Assembly: GCA_029844215.1 (NCBI GenBank)
Contig: CM056728.1
Span: 3,534,001-3,598,000, forward strand
Length of the DNA: 64,000 nucleotides
Direction: 5' to 3'
Origin: Przewalskia tangutica
Lineage: Eukaryota; Streptophyta; Magnoliopsida; Solanales; Solanaceae
Part shown: piece after piece, positions 23,501 to 33,023 of the stretch
Layout of the letters: every line of letters starts with the position of its first letter
Numbering within the stretch: position 1 is the stretch's first letter
Notes under the pieces: model-generated
The model's input: the letters and a program-made list of their open reading frames with translations, nothing else
The model's database searches: none
Told to the model about the DNA's origin: nothing
Position numbers and translations under genes: made by a program

Positions 23501-25975
23501 ATTCCAGTTAGTTGAATCTCAACTTGTATGGCACCTACTGTGTCTGATGAACTCAGGAACAGAGGGTGATTGTGGTCGATAACCTCGAGTCGAGATCGAA
23601 CTTTCTCAAACACAATGCATTAATCGCTCGGTGTTCTCCATCAATATTACTCCAATTACAATCGCAACTCGAAACAGGAAAATTTGTTGTCGATATGTAG
23701 AAAAACCGGCAACCAATACACAAATCGAAATCAATTTGTTGATTATGAATCGTACCTTTAGCTGTGAAACGATTTACAGATGTAAAACCTCTAAGGAATA
23801 ACCTCAATCGACAATTAATCACTCAATCGTCAAACCTCGCAAGACGAATCTCTCAGTTTCTGTGTTGTTTCCACAGAATAGCTTCTGGATTCTCCTTGCA
23901 TGGCTTTGATACCATGTTAGAATTCTAATTGTGACATCTCACTGTAGAGAATCTCCATGGATGAAGGAGCTACAGTGAATGTGGAAGATGAAGAAGAAGA
24001 CGAGAGGAGAGAAGGAAGACAGCGTTTTGTGGAAATTTTCTTACTAAATTGATATTGTAACCACAATGTATATATAGTGCAAATCTTGCACTATATGCCC
24101 TTATTACACATATGACCAATGACCCACTATAACCAAACCAACATTGCTATAAACGAAAATAACTATCAGTGCTATAAACGAAACTAAATGTTGTATGTAT
24201 ATCCTCTGTATAGTGTATATCATCCGTTATCTTCAACATTATGTCAATAGGATTCAATAATCTATGTATACACAGAAAGAAAAATAGTTTTTACCCTATT
24301 TGCACGGTATAATTTTTCGACCAGTGGGATTCAATTGAGCCTCTTCATTACGCGTAGCTCTGCCCCTGATCCTCCTGACTGCCTTGGTCACGTTAACTTA
24401 GTTCTAGCTGCTTTTTATGCAAGATAGTTGTCAAGTACCCATTGTAAGTGATTTATGTGCAAGTAAAATTGCTTCATGAGTAATGACATTGCTTTTTTGA
24501 TCGTGCTATTCTCTCCACAGATACTACCTTCTTTGGCAATAGCCTTCTTTATCCATCCTCAGACGAATAATCTTATTATCAGTATACTTTGGGCTTTTGC
24601 TGTATATATAGAAGGCGTGTCAGTGCTGCCTCAGCTTCGGTTAATGCAGAATGTCAAGGTACACACACACACATTCTTTCCCTCACAATTAGAAAAAAAA
24701 AAAGTTTGAATTCATGTGTTCATAATTTTTCGTGAATGAAGTATCAATAGTGTTTCATGTTCTTGTATTTCAGATTATTGAGCCATTCACAGCCCATTAT
24801 GTGTTTGCATTAGGTGTATCAAGATTCTTCAGTTGTGCACATTGGATCATTAAGGTTAGTTTTGGAGTAGTATCTTGTAGCTTGTGACTTTTGAACTGCT
24901 GAATACACAGCAATTTGTTCAAATTTTGCCTGCCGTCGAGATTGGATTCGAATCTTAATGCGCATACGGCTCAAAATGTGTATATATTTTCCCATGTTCA
25001 GTGAGGGGAAACCCCATAACTAGGGGAAAATGCAGTTGCACTCACTGCTTCCGAAATTGTGTGTATGTATATTGTATACGTGCATGTGAAAAAAGTTCTA
25101 AAATAAACACTTTGTTCGCACCAGTTGTCACAAATAATGAATTCAATGACACTATATATCCATTGACTAAAAATTCCAAGATCCGTCTCTATTTGTACAC
25201 TTTACCATGTTAGAGCTAGTCGAAACCATGTAAAAAGAGGCGGATGCAGTTGCACCTTACTGCTTTGCAACTGCATCCGCAAAATGTGTGTCTGTTTGTA
25301 CGAACTAAATTCGAAAATATGAAACTTAATACATTGTAGGCACCTACTTTCACTAGCTAGTCACGAGTTCCCGTCGCGGATCTAAAGTACAACCTATGGG
25401 TCACCGAAACTCAATAGCTTTTGTCTATACACTAATATTTATAAGTATTTCATCATGAACTCTATTATTATTGTATATTAACTTGAGATCGTTGTATGAA
25501 CTTCATAAATTTCAAATCTGGGATCCACCTCTAATGAGTTCAATGACATTTCATACAAATTGACTCAAACTTCTTGATTCGTCTGTGCTTATAATGATCT
25601 CCAAGTGGATTCATATGCAGATCTATGATACAGCCGGTTCATATTTGTCTTTGAGTGGAGGGGGCTTCTTGTGGATACCAATGCTCATTTTGGCAGAAAT
25701 TGTTCAAACATTCGTTTTGGCTGATTTCTGTTATTATTATGTAAAAAGGTTAGCCTACTATATATTAATATATCTTAACCTGTTATAGCACATTGCCGAC
25801 CTTGTTATCAGGATACTAATTCTATTTTTTATGAACGATTAGTCATAGTTATCTTGTAGATGATGTGATAGTTTGTTCAGTATAAATAAGTTAAACTCGT
25901 ATGACAATATATCTATGTTTTTCTTTGATTTGCAGTGTCATGCAAGGTCAAATGATGGTTCGCCTGCCAGCTTAG
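17569..25975 (+). CDS. ERD2-like (KDEL-receptor family) membrane protein, six exons
   Basis: Exons 17569-17800, 18079-18278, 24521-24658, 24774-24854, 25621-25748 and 25936-25975 join in frame to 819 nt, encoding 272 residues plus stop. Every junction is GT-AG. The product is a polytopic membrane protein of the ER lumen protein-retaining receptor family. Diagnostic segments are LSLKTQQLTAIFLSVRLFCS, SVLPQLRLMQN, EPFTAHYVFALGVSRFFSC and LADFCYYYVKS. Canonical ERD2 receptors bind K/HDEL signals and cycle between Golgi and ER. This longer type, with a basic N-terminal extension before the first membrane segment, is the plant ERD2-like group, whose retrieval role I regard as unproven. The start ATG (17569) follows a purine-rich leader and matches the family N-terminus. 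Intron 2 is 6,242 bp because of an antisense Copia insertion; the exons show no damage. Confidence 0.92.
18488..18762. mobile_element. Possible CACTA-type MITE
   Basis: The segment starts CACTACTAAAAAATC and ends TTTCTAGTG, giving CACTA-like inverted ends. The 275-bp body contains repeated TTCTCACTAAAA/GTGAGAA words, as in CACTA subterminal regions, and no coding capacity. The expected 3-bp duplication is not clear (TGA left, GTG right). Confidence 0.5.
18880..19203 (-). repeat. 3' LTR of the intronic Copia
   Basis: 324 bp, TG...CA bounded in the + reading, identical by eye to 23915-24238. The last codons and stop of the pol frame (stop at 19185-19187) lie within it. Confidence 0.95.
19185..20753 (-). 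CDS. Copia reverse transcriptase-RNase H (522 codons open)
   Basis: This open frame covers the whole RT and RNase H. It begins near the RT N-terminus (WVEAMNLEMQAL). It shows QMDVYNAFLQGDL (residues 100-112) with the first catalytic Asp, SLYGLKQASRQW (137-148), and the catalytic core YVDD at 185-188. RNase H follows with YCDADWAS, SRSSAEAEYRSLA and HIDIDCHFIREK. The domains copy the element RNA to cDNA and remove the RNA strand. All visible catalytic residues are intact. The stop lies just inside the 3' LTR. The first Met is only the first available start; in the element this is part of a Gag-Pol polyprotein. Upstream, a frameshift near 20820-20840 separates it from the integrase tail. Confidence 0.93.
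   Translation of the reverse strand: MKDSRWVEAMNLEMQALANNNTWEVIDLPRDKKAIGCKWVYKIKYKANGEVERFKARLVAKGYNQKEGIDYQETFSPVAKMVTVRAVVSVAASNQWNIYQMDVYNAFLQGDLVEEVYMNMPQGFANKQGKVCKLIKSLYGLKQASRQWNIKLTTALQGSGFVQSQLDHSLLTKKNGASIVVVLIYVDDLLITGNDENLIQETKLNLQQSFKIKDLGILRYFLGFEFARNSSGIVMHQRKYAIELISDLGLSAGKPAKSPVELNSKLTSVAYDQHVGTNSATTKDPLLEDPSSYQRLIGRLLYLTNTRPDISFAVQSLSQFLQCPKASHLQAAHRIVRYLKQAPGLGLFMPVGVTDHLTTYCDADWASCLLTRRSITGYLVFFGSSLISWKSKKQTTVSRSSAEAEYRSLAAAVAEVIWITGLLATLSISVHLPVPIHSDSKSSLQIAANPVFHERTKHIDIDCHFIREKLQWSIAPLYTDRKQPDILTKGLTVGQHDYLLSKLGLKNLFLAPSLRGRVEDNG
19204..19215 (-). other. Polypurine tract of the intronic Copia
   Basis: GAGGGGGCG on the - strand directly abuts the 3' LTR start. It is the likely primer for plus-strand DNA synthesis. 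Confidence 0.7.
20750..21388 (-). pseudogene. Copia integrase C-terminal and linker segment, frameshifted
   Basis: The frame opens with RVIGCLCYATN and FDTRAIKAVLLGYSSRQKGY, the conserved end of Copia integrase, followed by a variable acidic linker and the RRSTRPRKHPAWMKD motif that precedes RT. It slips into another frame near 20820-20840, so the RT reads from a different frame. A one- or two-base indel, real or erroneous, explains this. Confidence 0.8.
21446..22081 (-). pseudogene. Copia pre-integrase zinc domain and integrase core
   Basis: The frame contains the GAG-pre-integrase zinc motif (LWHKRLGH and CDICPMARQ, an HHCC finger). The integrase core follows with LHLDVWGPYK (first catalytic Asp), CIRSDNGSEF (second Asp) and SPQQNGTVERRHRY (catalytic Glu), so the D,D,E triad is complete. 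Integrase inserts the cDNA into the genome. It breaks at about 21446: the conserved segment that should follow SSFWGDCVK is replaced by about ten unrelated codons and a stop, before pol resumes at SPYEKLHRKAPVLSHLRVIG. Confidence 0.85.
22093..22445 (-). pseudogene. Copia protease region
   Basis: Reading frames around 22400-22450 give WIVDSGATNHM, the retropepsin active-site motif (DSGA). They are followed by LPNGGVVPITQTG and HVLCVPSFQFNLLSVSKL, the usual sequence between protease and integrase. The ORF of 109 codons starts just after the active site and ends at a stop near 22093. A frame change near 22090 separates it from the integrase frame. Confidence 0.8.
22446..23640 (-). pseudogene. 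Copia gag, heavily frameshifted
   Basis: The N-terminal part (about 23500-23613) reads HPLFLSSSDT, LTGMENYTLWSRAMQL, a standard Copia gag start that recruits element RNA into particles. Further pieces, VSQYYSRMKDLWDEIDS (about 23160) and YIAHLGNQRLLEFLMGLND (about 23070), are clearly gag but lie in different frames with several stops. The number of breaks is out of keeping with identical LTRs. This stretch is also richer in CG words than the neighbouring pol. Confidence 0.8.
23901..23914 (-). other. Primer-binding site of the intronic Copia
   Basis: On the - strand TGGTATCAAAGCCA begins directly after the 5' LTR end. It is nearly the tRNA-iMet complement (TGGTATCAGAGC) used by most plant Copia elements, with one mismatch. 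Confidence 0.9.
23915..24238 (-). repeat. 5' LTR of the intronic Copia
   Basis: 324 bp, identical by eye to 18880-19203, followed by target duplication TTATG at 24239-24243. Transcription from it would run leftwards, antisense to the host gene. Confidence 0.95.
25240..25280. repeat. Perfect 15-bp hairpin in intron 4
   Basis: GCGGATGCAGTTGCA (25240-25254) pairs with TGCAACTGCATCCGC (25266-25280) around an 11-nt loop. A related single arm, ATGCAGTTGCACTCACTGC, lies near 25028. The rest of intron 4 (25370-25540) resembles a decayed MITE with CGCGGATCTAAAG and TCTGGGATCCACC near its ends. No function is evident. Confidence 0.6.
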
Positions 25976-26093
25976 GTATTGAACCCTAATGTGACTGCAT
26001 TTTAATTAGAGATTATAACAAATGTTGGTGCTTGTAATATGCAATCAACTCTTGAGTTTTTACAAGTTCTCTTTTTTATATTATCTTCTTTTC

Positions 26094-26114
26094 AATAAAT
26101 AAACAAATAAATAC
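26094..26114 (+). terminator. Probable polyadenylation region of the ERD2-like gene
   Basis: Overlapping AATAAATAAACAAATAAATA words, about 120-140 bp past the stop codon, are the first strong AATAAA-type signals downstream. Confidence 0.5.
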
Positions 26115-26932
26115 TAATATTATGGCAGTGTCACATTAAGTTACTCTATTGAAGTGCTGATTTATTGTCCATGGAATAAGAAATAATGTATAGACATACA
26201 AATCGATATTAATACATCGTTCAGTTTCAGGTCCAACCAGTTAAACGATTGAATAAGAACATTACTACCGCTTGAAGAAAAATACTCCATAAGATAGGAG
26301 ATTAAGAATAATACATCTTATACCATATTTTTTTATTTCTTTTCAAAACTTGCATGTGTGCTAGCTAGTGGACAAACTATAAAATTCAAACCAGTATCAA
26401 ATCTCCATGGCTCTACCTAACATGCATAGCCAAGAAAAAGTGTTTCAAGTTTGCCATAAACAAAGAATTGACACACTGCAAATAACCACCACATTATCAA
26501 TTCATGTGTATGTCTTTTCTTTATAACCAATAAATCCTCGAGGGCAGTGGCGCATTATTTGAAACTCAATAGATAATGAACCCACACATCTATCCTTCTA
26601 CACTTAAATATCGGGGTTTTCTCTCCAGCAAGGTTTGTATCCATGACATATACCTAATCAACAAATCACTCATTGCGCGCGTTCTTTATCACTAGACCAA
26701 AGCCTCGAGGAAAAATTTCTATGCTTATGTCACATTCGATAAATTGAGCAGGCACTAAAATGTAAAAATCTTTAACATGTAATGACAATGTTATTACGGA
26801 ACAAACTAACCAAAACATCCATTCTGAACTACTCATGCATGTTCCCAAACGGAAAGGAAAACAGTGACTACATTGACATTTGTTTCTATTTTTACCTTCC
26901 AAACATTTCATCCAAAGATCATGGTGATCTGA
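26115..26932. other. Intergenic, no gene recognised
   Basis: About 800 bp of AT-rich DNA between the ERD2-like gene and the F-box remnant. Part of it could be 3' UTR of the - strand F-box gene. No ORF here shows a family signature. Confidence 0.4.
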
Positions 26933-27192
26933 TTAACGGCTCTTTGTGTAGACTACTTTTGCTTTAGGTGATGCACGCCAAAGTTTTGATATTTCAGCGA
27001 ATGCGTTTAATACTGTGTCAAGAGGTTCATCATATAGAAGTCATGTATGGACTACCATTATCGTCAAAACCAGAGACTTGACTAACAAAAGCTTGATAAC
27101 CTGCATGCCAGTCGTTCCTGTAAAGTGGTCTAGCTTAACTTTGCTGAGGTGATTAAATGTCAGATCTGAGAAACGTTCGAATTCAAGAGATT
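26933..27192 (-). pseudogene. F-box/FBD protein, C-terminal fragment
   Basis: The - strand reads SLEFERFSDLTFNHLSKVKL, then DHFTGTTGMQVIKLLL, and DEPLDTVLNAFAEISKLW followed by RASPKAKVVYT and a stop. This is the pattern of an FBD domain at the end of plant F-box/LRR proteins, which act as substrate adaptors of SCF ubiquitin ligases. An in-frame TGA at 27041-27043 interrupts the domain. The upstream end stops at about 27192, where a Copia LTR begins; I could not find the missing N-terminal part beyond the far LTR at 62440. Either the insertion truncated the gene or a later deletion removed the rest. Confidence 0.75.
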
Positions 27193-28638
27193 CGGGGTTT
27201 GTCGGGTTCGTACACGCAGCGTAATTTGAAAATTTATATTTCAAACCCGACTTCGGCAGAACTGATTACAACAATGTAAAGCATATAAGAACTGTAATGC
27301 GTCGATGAGAACACTTACAGTTAGAGCAGCTTCCAAATCTTCAATCTTGGATTGTGTATTCTGAGGGTGAGCACGCAATCGTCCCTCGATTCGCAAGTCA
27401 GAGACTATGATGTAACTCTCTTTCGGAAAGCTAGGAAATCCGGCAGAGTTTCAGTAGAGTTTAATCTTATGAAAATATAGTATATAAAATATGAGGCTAA
27501 ACCAGATATATAGTCAATAAATCAGTGAGTTTCCGCGTGGGCCCAGAAAATGAGGCAGATTTGGGTCAACTCGGACCCACTGGACGTGAGGCGCCGCGGC
27601 CCTGGCTCACTTGGGCCGCGACCCTTGCTCCATTTCTGCTTCGCTCTATTTTATTTTAATGTCTCGATCATCAACCAGACATTAATTAATTAACTCTCTG
27701 ATTACATCCTTTGAATCGACGGAACAATTGACTTAGTGTTATCCTTCAGGCCTTCACATACTGACACTAATATCATTATGGTCTACACGAAACTCCTAGA
27801 CTGTGCCGGAAGACGAACTCAATATGTAAAGTCTAGTTACACGAAACCTGTGAACTGAACCTTTATGCGGGAAGATAAAATCCTTTCATTCATGACACGC
27901 TCAATCAAGCTTATGATCTGTCAAGTGTCTATCCAAATGGCTTAATTATTATAACTCGTCTATATTAGCTGACAACGGGACCATATCACAGACATGTCCA
28001 TTGCATTGGCCAATGACTTAGTCAACCTAATACCATATGAGTACATGAGTGTTCACTCGAATATAAATTCAAGGAATGAATCCTTTCTTGGCTCACATAT
28101 CACCTTTAATCTACTTCGTAATGCACCACAAGCCGCGTCTCAACCCATAAGGCATTTGAGCTTAGGACATAATCAAAGTACATTACTTCGTAAACAAGAT
28201 GGTATTGACCTCAAGTCTAAGGACTTTTATCTCCCACACGCCGATGACATTATAAACATATAACAAAACAGTACATCAGCAGGGCATACCAATACTTCAA
28301 CAAGTATCCATGTGTCCATCACGAGTTGTCATAACTCGTAGAAAGTGAGACATACTACATCCCCTAAGGATATGATGCAGACCACATGTCGACCTATCGC
28401 ATATCATCGATATCCCGATTTCGATGATCATTAGTCGAGGTAATTTAAGAGTTACGTTATAACATTAATTCTCACATCATTAATAAACACGTAACCTCTA
28501 TGGATGCATTTATAGAATATTATAAACAATCAACTAATAATTCAACAAATGCAAATTGTCATAATATTAATCATCATTAATATAAATATGAATGTGTATA
28601 AAGTACATTGTGTCCTAATACAGATTGTCTCTAGGACA
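27193..28638 (-). repeat. 3' LTR of the outer Copia
   Basis: The right end reads TGTCCTAGAGACAATC on the - strand, after a purine-rich AATGAGAGATTGAAAG tract. The left end is poorly defined, because the terminal TGTAGGG seen in the partner is altered here. A GC motif GAGGCGCCGCGGCC (27588-27601) lies about 80 bp upstream (- strand) of a TATATA box near 27506-27515. Confidence 0.8.
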
Positions 28639-28666
28639 TACATATACTTTCAATCTCTCATTTGGC

Positions 28667-30260
28667 CTAGAGCCAATCACCAACATATCTAATACCCATG
28701 TTCTCAAAATGACCATTATACTTCACCAAGCTTAATGGTTTAGTAAACGGCTCTGCTAGATTATTGTCTGTAGGAATATAATCTATCTTGATATATTTAG
28801 CTTCCACTATCTCTCTCAGGATGTGGTACTTCCTCGGTACATGCTTGTTTTTGTTTGTTGATCTTGGTTCCTTTACCTGTGAAATAGCACCAGTGTTGTC
28901 ACAATAAATGGTTATTGGACAACTAGCACTCGGAACAACCCCCAGTTCCTCCAGGAACTCATAAATCGCGACAGCTTCTTTAGCAGCTTCCGATCTAGCA
29001 ATGTACTCCGTTTCAATAGTCGAGTCTGCAGTAGTAACCTGTTTGAAACTCTTCCAGCTCACTGCTCCTCCGTTGAAAATGAACGTGTAACCAGACTGAG
29101 ATTTGAAATCATCAACATCTGTCTGGAAACTAGCATCGGTATACCCAGTGGCAACCAGCTCATCAACTCCACCATAGACTAAGAAGTAATCTTTAGTACG
29201 CCTGAGGTACTTGAGAATACTCTTGACTATTTTTCAGTGCTCCTCGCCAGGATTCTGCTGGAACTTGCAGGTCATACTCAGTGCAAAGGCCACATCTGGC
29301 TTAGTACATGTCATGGCATACATGATCGATCTTATAGCTGAAGCATATGGGATCCTCTTCATGCGTTCAAGTTCAATAGCATTAGAAGGACAATCCTTCT
29401 TTGATAACTTGACGCCTTGACCCATCGAAAGACCGTCTTTCTTGGAATTCTCCATTGAAAAGCGTCTAAGCACTTTGTCTATGTAGACTGACTATGACAG
29501 CCCCAACAATCTATTAGGTCTATCTCTATAGATCCTAATTCCCAGAATGTAGCAGGCTTCACCTAAATCCTTCATCATGAAGGTCTTGGACAACCAATCC
29601 TTAACTGACTGCATAAGGGTCTTATTATCTCTCATTATCAATATGTCATCAACATATATTATAATGAAGACAATACCCGCATCCTTGCGTTTGGAATAAA
29701 CACAAGGATCTTCTTTGCTTCTGACAAAATCAAAAGATTTGATAGCATTGTCAAAACAAATGTTCTAACTCCTAGAGGTTTGCTTAAGTCCATAAATGGA
29801 CTTCTGTAGTTTGCACACTGCATTTGGTCTGGACTCACATGAAAAACCTCAGGTTGTTTCATATATACTTCTTCAATTAGATTACCATTGAGGAATGCAA
29901 TTTTGACGTCCATATGCCAAATGTCATAATCATAATGTGCAGTTATCGCAAGTAAAATCCGAATAGACTTTATCTTAGCCACCGGTGAAAAAATTTCATC
30001 ATAATCCACACCAGGACGCTGAGTGAAACCTTTAGCCACTAGTCTAGCTTTATAAGTCTGAACTTTGCCAGAGGCATCAATCTTCTTCTTGAAGACTCAT
30101 TTGCATCCTATGGGTTTAACCTCATTTGGCAAACCAATCAAGTTCCACACCTGATTGATATACATAGATTCCATTTCGGATTTCATGACTTCTTACCATC
30201 TCTTCGAATCAATGTCTAGCATTGCTTCGCTGTAGGTTCTAGGCTCGTCATCATCTGGAA
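28667..30260 (-). pseudogene. Copia RT-RNase H of the outer element
   Basis: From right to left the - strand shows AKGFTQRPGVDYDEIFSPVA (30039), MDVKIAFLNGNLIEEVYM (about 29900), the catalytic IIYVDDILI (about 29640-29665), YASAIRSIMYAM and KPDVAFALS (about 29300), and RNase H SWKSFKQVTTADSTIETEY (29062) to a stop at 28667. Frame breaks lie near 29490, 29770 and 30080. RNase H residues DSTIETEYIA and the CDNTGAI block are kept. Confidence 0.85.
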
Positions 30261-30293
30261 TATCTAGCTCATTTTGTGTTTCCCCGAGTAGAT

Positions 30294-31662
30294 TTAATCT
30301 TTTCGGAGGACGATGAGATCTAATAGACCTACGGAGTTGATTATCTTGCAGCTCGCCATGTGTTCTCGATCGCGAGTAGTTCTTGCTACCGTCGAACCAC
30401 CAACATTTGAGCTTTCATGAATATCATTTTCATGTCTTTCCTGAATGGGAGGAAATGCAACTGGTGCACTTGCTCTCAAGGTCTGTGCCGGAAGATCTTG
30501 CATTTCTGCATTATTCCTCGTAGCGCTCCCACTGGCCGAAGGGGGTACCCTAAATACCCAATCTTCTCCAAAAGCTCCGACTGAATTCTTGCCTTCATCA
30601 TCGCGCAAGGATTCAACCTCTTTGTCACCTTGTTCTTGAATTTCTTCAAGTTCTATCTCCGTGCAACTCTCATCCTTGTAGACATATTCATCTTCAAGGA
30701 AAGTTGTGTTCCTAGAAATAAATATCTTATGTTCTCCAGGAAGATAGAAATAGTATCCCTTAGTTTCCTTCGGATACCCAAAAAAGTAACATTTCTCACT
30801 TTTAGATTTTAACTTATCAGTGATCAACTTCTTGACATATGCATGGCACCCCCGGGGTCTCATGTGTCTTAGTGATGACTTCTTGCCACACCATACCTCA
30901 TATGACGTCATTTCGAATAATTTAGATGGAACTCTGTTTAGAACATATATTGAGGTCAAAATAGTGTATCCCCAAAGGTATGTAGGAAGAGCTGAAAAGC
31001 TCATCATGGAACGAACCATGTCAAGAAAGGTTCGATTTCTTTTCTCAACAACACCATTCATCTGTAGTGTTTCAGGAGGTGTCCATTCGGAATGAACTCC
31101 ATGTATCTTTAAGTAGTCAAGAAATTCTTTACTTAAGTATTCATCCCCACGATCAGATCGGAGAGTCTTGATACTCTTTGAGAGTTGTTTCTCAACTTCA
31201 CACTTAAAATCCTTAAACTTCTCAAAAGCCTCGAATTTATGTCTCATAAGATACACATAACCTTGATAAGTCGTCTGTGAAAGTGATGAAGTAAAAGAAA
31301 CCCTCTCTAGCTTGAGTAAAAAATGGTCCACATACGTTCGTATATACCAACTCAAGCACCTCCTTAGCACGGATTCCCTTCCCAGAAAGAGGTTTAATGA
31401 TCATCTTACCCTTCAAACAGGATTCACAGTTACCATAAGATTGTAAGTCAAATGGTTCGAAGTAATTTAATTTCCTCAACCGTTCTATCATTGTTTGATT
31501 GATATGACCAAGTCTGCAATGCCATAAGTAGGTAGAATTTCTATCATTTAACTTAGCCCTTTTATTTTGTACATTGAAAATTTTCCTGTGGCAGTTTAAT
31601 GTATACAATCCATTCATAAGAGGCGCAATTTCATACACAACATTATCTAAAGTCAAAACCAT
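30294..31662 (-). pseudogene. Copia integrase of the outer element
   Basis: Two overlapping frames cover the integrase. The first (31237-31662) has the zinc finger LWHCRLGHINQ and CESCLKGK. The second (30294-31370) has LRSDRGDEYLSKEF (second catalytic Asp), a QMNGVVEKRNRTFLDMVRSM stretch with the catalytic Glu, YVLNRVPSK and GYPKETKGYYFY. A frameshift near 31240-31370 separates them, and the core near the first Asp is garbled (TNVCGPF in place of TDVCGPF). The acidic tail after 30700 leads into the RT linker. Confidence 0.85.
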
Positions 31663-32865
31663 ATTGTCATTAGACGTGTTTGAGGAAAAACCCTTTGAAT
31701 CAAGTACATGAATGAAAAATAATATTTCTTGTCAAAGAAGGGACATAAAAACAATTGTTCAACATTAAAACTTTGCCAAAAGGTAAATCTATCCTATAAG
31801 TTCTCACGCGCTCAGCAGCAACTCGTGCTCCATTTCCGACGCGCAGGTCCACCCCGCGAGGCCCGACCTTCATGCTATCAGTTAGCCCCTACACATTTGT
31901 ACAAATGTGTGAGCCACAAGCGGTATCAAGTACCCAGGAATGAGAATCATTTATAGATAGATTAATTTCAATTACAAACATACCTTGTACATTAGCACCT
32001 GGTGCCATTCCTCCGCCTGGAGCAGTGTAATTCTTTCTCCAATGCCCCTTCCTGTTGCAATTCATGCAAATATCTGATGCCGGCAATTTCTTCTTCTTCT
32101 TCGCCCCTCCTTTGGGCTTCATTGATGCTGCCGGAGCAACAACTTTGACCTTACCCTTCTGTTGTCCCTTACCTTTCGATTTGGTATGACTAGAGGAGTC
32201 AACCATCAGAATAGGTTTGGTCTTTGAGGTCGAAGATTCAAAAGTTTTCAACATATTATGTAACTCTGGCAATGTTGCTTTAGTCCCATTCATGTTGTAA
32301 TTAATAGTGAAACTCTCAAACGACTTAGGAAGTTAGGCAAGGATGAGGGTGGTGGTGACTCTGTCATAAAACTTTATCTCTATAGAAGCTAACCTCTCAA
32401 TCAGCTCAATCATCCTCAACACATGAGGTGAAAATTGGCCCCCTTTATTTAGCCTACACTTGAAAAATTCTATGAGCAGGTCATACTCCATTGTCTGACT
32501 CTGCGAATCATAAAGACTCCTCAAATGGGCTAACATTTCGTTGGGCCCATACTTTCATGTTGTCTTTGCAATGTAGGTGACATATAAGACAACATTAAGC
32601 ATTGAGCTGCGGTGACATCTTTATAGTGTTTCTTGTAGGCAACCTGGTCAAAAGTTGCATACTCTGCAAAGTCCTCCGCCGGAGTTGTGGGGAACACTTT
32701 GTCCAATGTATACTCAATTTCTTTTTGTCTAAGAACAATCCTAACATTTTTTAGCCAGTCAATGAAGTTTGGTCCGATGAGTCTGTTTGACTCCATGAGC
32801 ATTTTCAACGAAAAGTTTGACATTTCTAAAGATCTGAAGATAATAGATAGAACAGGAAAATGCAA
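31663..32865 (-). pseudogene. Copia gag, zinc knuckle and protease of the outer element
   Basis: Gag starts around 32820 (LIGPNFIDWLKNVRIVLRQ) and continues through SLYDSQSQTMEYDLL to the knuckle CMNCNRKGHWRKNY (about 32035-32075). There the final Cys of CCHC is Tyr, a G-to-A type change that would weaken RNA binding. The protease motif reads SWVLDTACGSHIC (about 31910-31950), with Ala in place of the Gly of DTG. Stops near 32330 and a frame change near 32530 break gag. About 31730-31880 no longer reads as Copia protein; it contains a G/C-rich insert. Confidence 0.8.
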
Positions 32866-33018
32866 TCAAAAAATTCATTCTCCTAAATTATACACATTCA
32901 TAATAAACTAACTTAACAAGGCCTTTTGTTTAATTAGCTCTCACTATTTTGCATACTTCTACAACCCCAAGGTAGAATACGGACCTAATTTAATATAAAG
33001 GTCATAATGGGCCAAGAT
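32866..33018 (-). other. Start of the outer Copia 5' leader
   Basis: Non-coding DNA upstream of gag, continuing across the nested Gypsy to 55493-57146 and 60517-60969. No signals recognised. Confidence 0.45.
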
Positions 33019-33023
33019 CCAAA
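33019..33023. repeat. Target duplication of the - strand Gypsy (left)
   Basis: CCAAA is repeated exactly at 55488-55492, 22 kb away, tying the two outer Gypsy LTRs into one element. Confidence 0.85.

Larger units (their letters stand above)
18880..24238 (-). mobile_element. Full-length Copia retrotransposon inserted in intron 2
   Basis: Two 324-bp LTRs (18880-19203, 23915-24238), identical by eye, begin TGTTAGAATTC and end TTATCTTCAACA. The 5-bp target duplication TTATG is perfect (18875-18879, 24239-24243). The element reads on the - strand, antisense to the ERD2-like gene. A tRNA-Met-type primer-binding site adjoins the 5' LTR and a GAGGGGGCG purine tract adjoins the 3' LTR. Domain order on the - strand is gag, protease, integrase, RT, RNase H. 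The gag segment PLFLSSSDT is typical of Ale/Retrofit elements. Identical LTRs mean recent insertion, yet gag and pol carry frameshifts. Confidence 0.95.
18407..24368. repeat. Split TIR/MITE-like element in intron 2
   Basis: The left end CAGGGCAGAGCTAC (18407-18420) and right end GTAGCTCTGCCCCTG (24354-24368) are inverted repeats. A second inverted pair lies further in: GTGTAAATAGGGTTT on the left and, on the opposite strand, GTGCAAATAGGGTAAA. This suggests a short TIR element later split by the CACTA-like and Copia insertions. I found no matching 8-bp target duplication, so the call is tentative. Confidence 0.4.
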
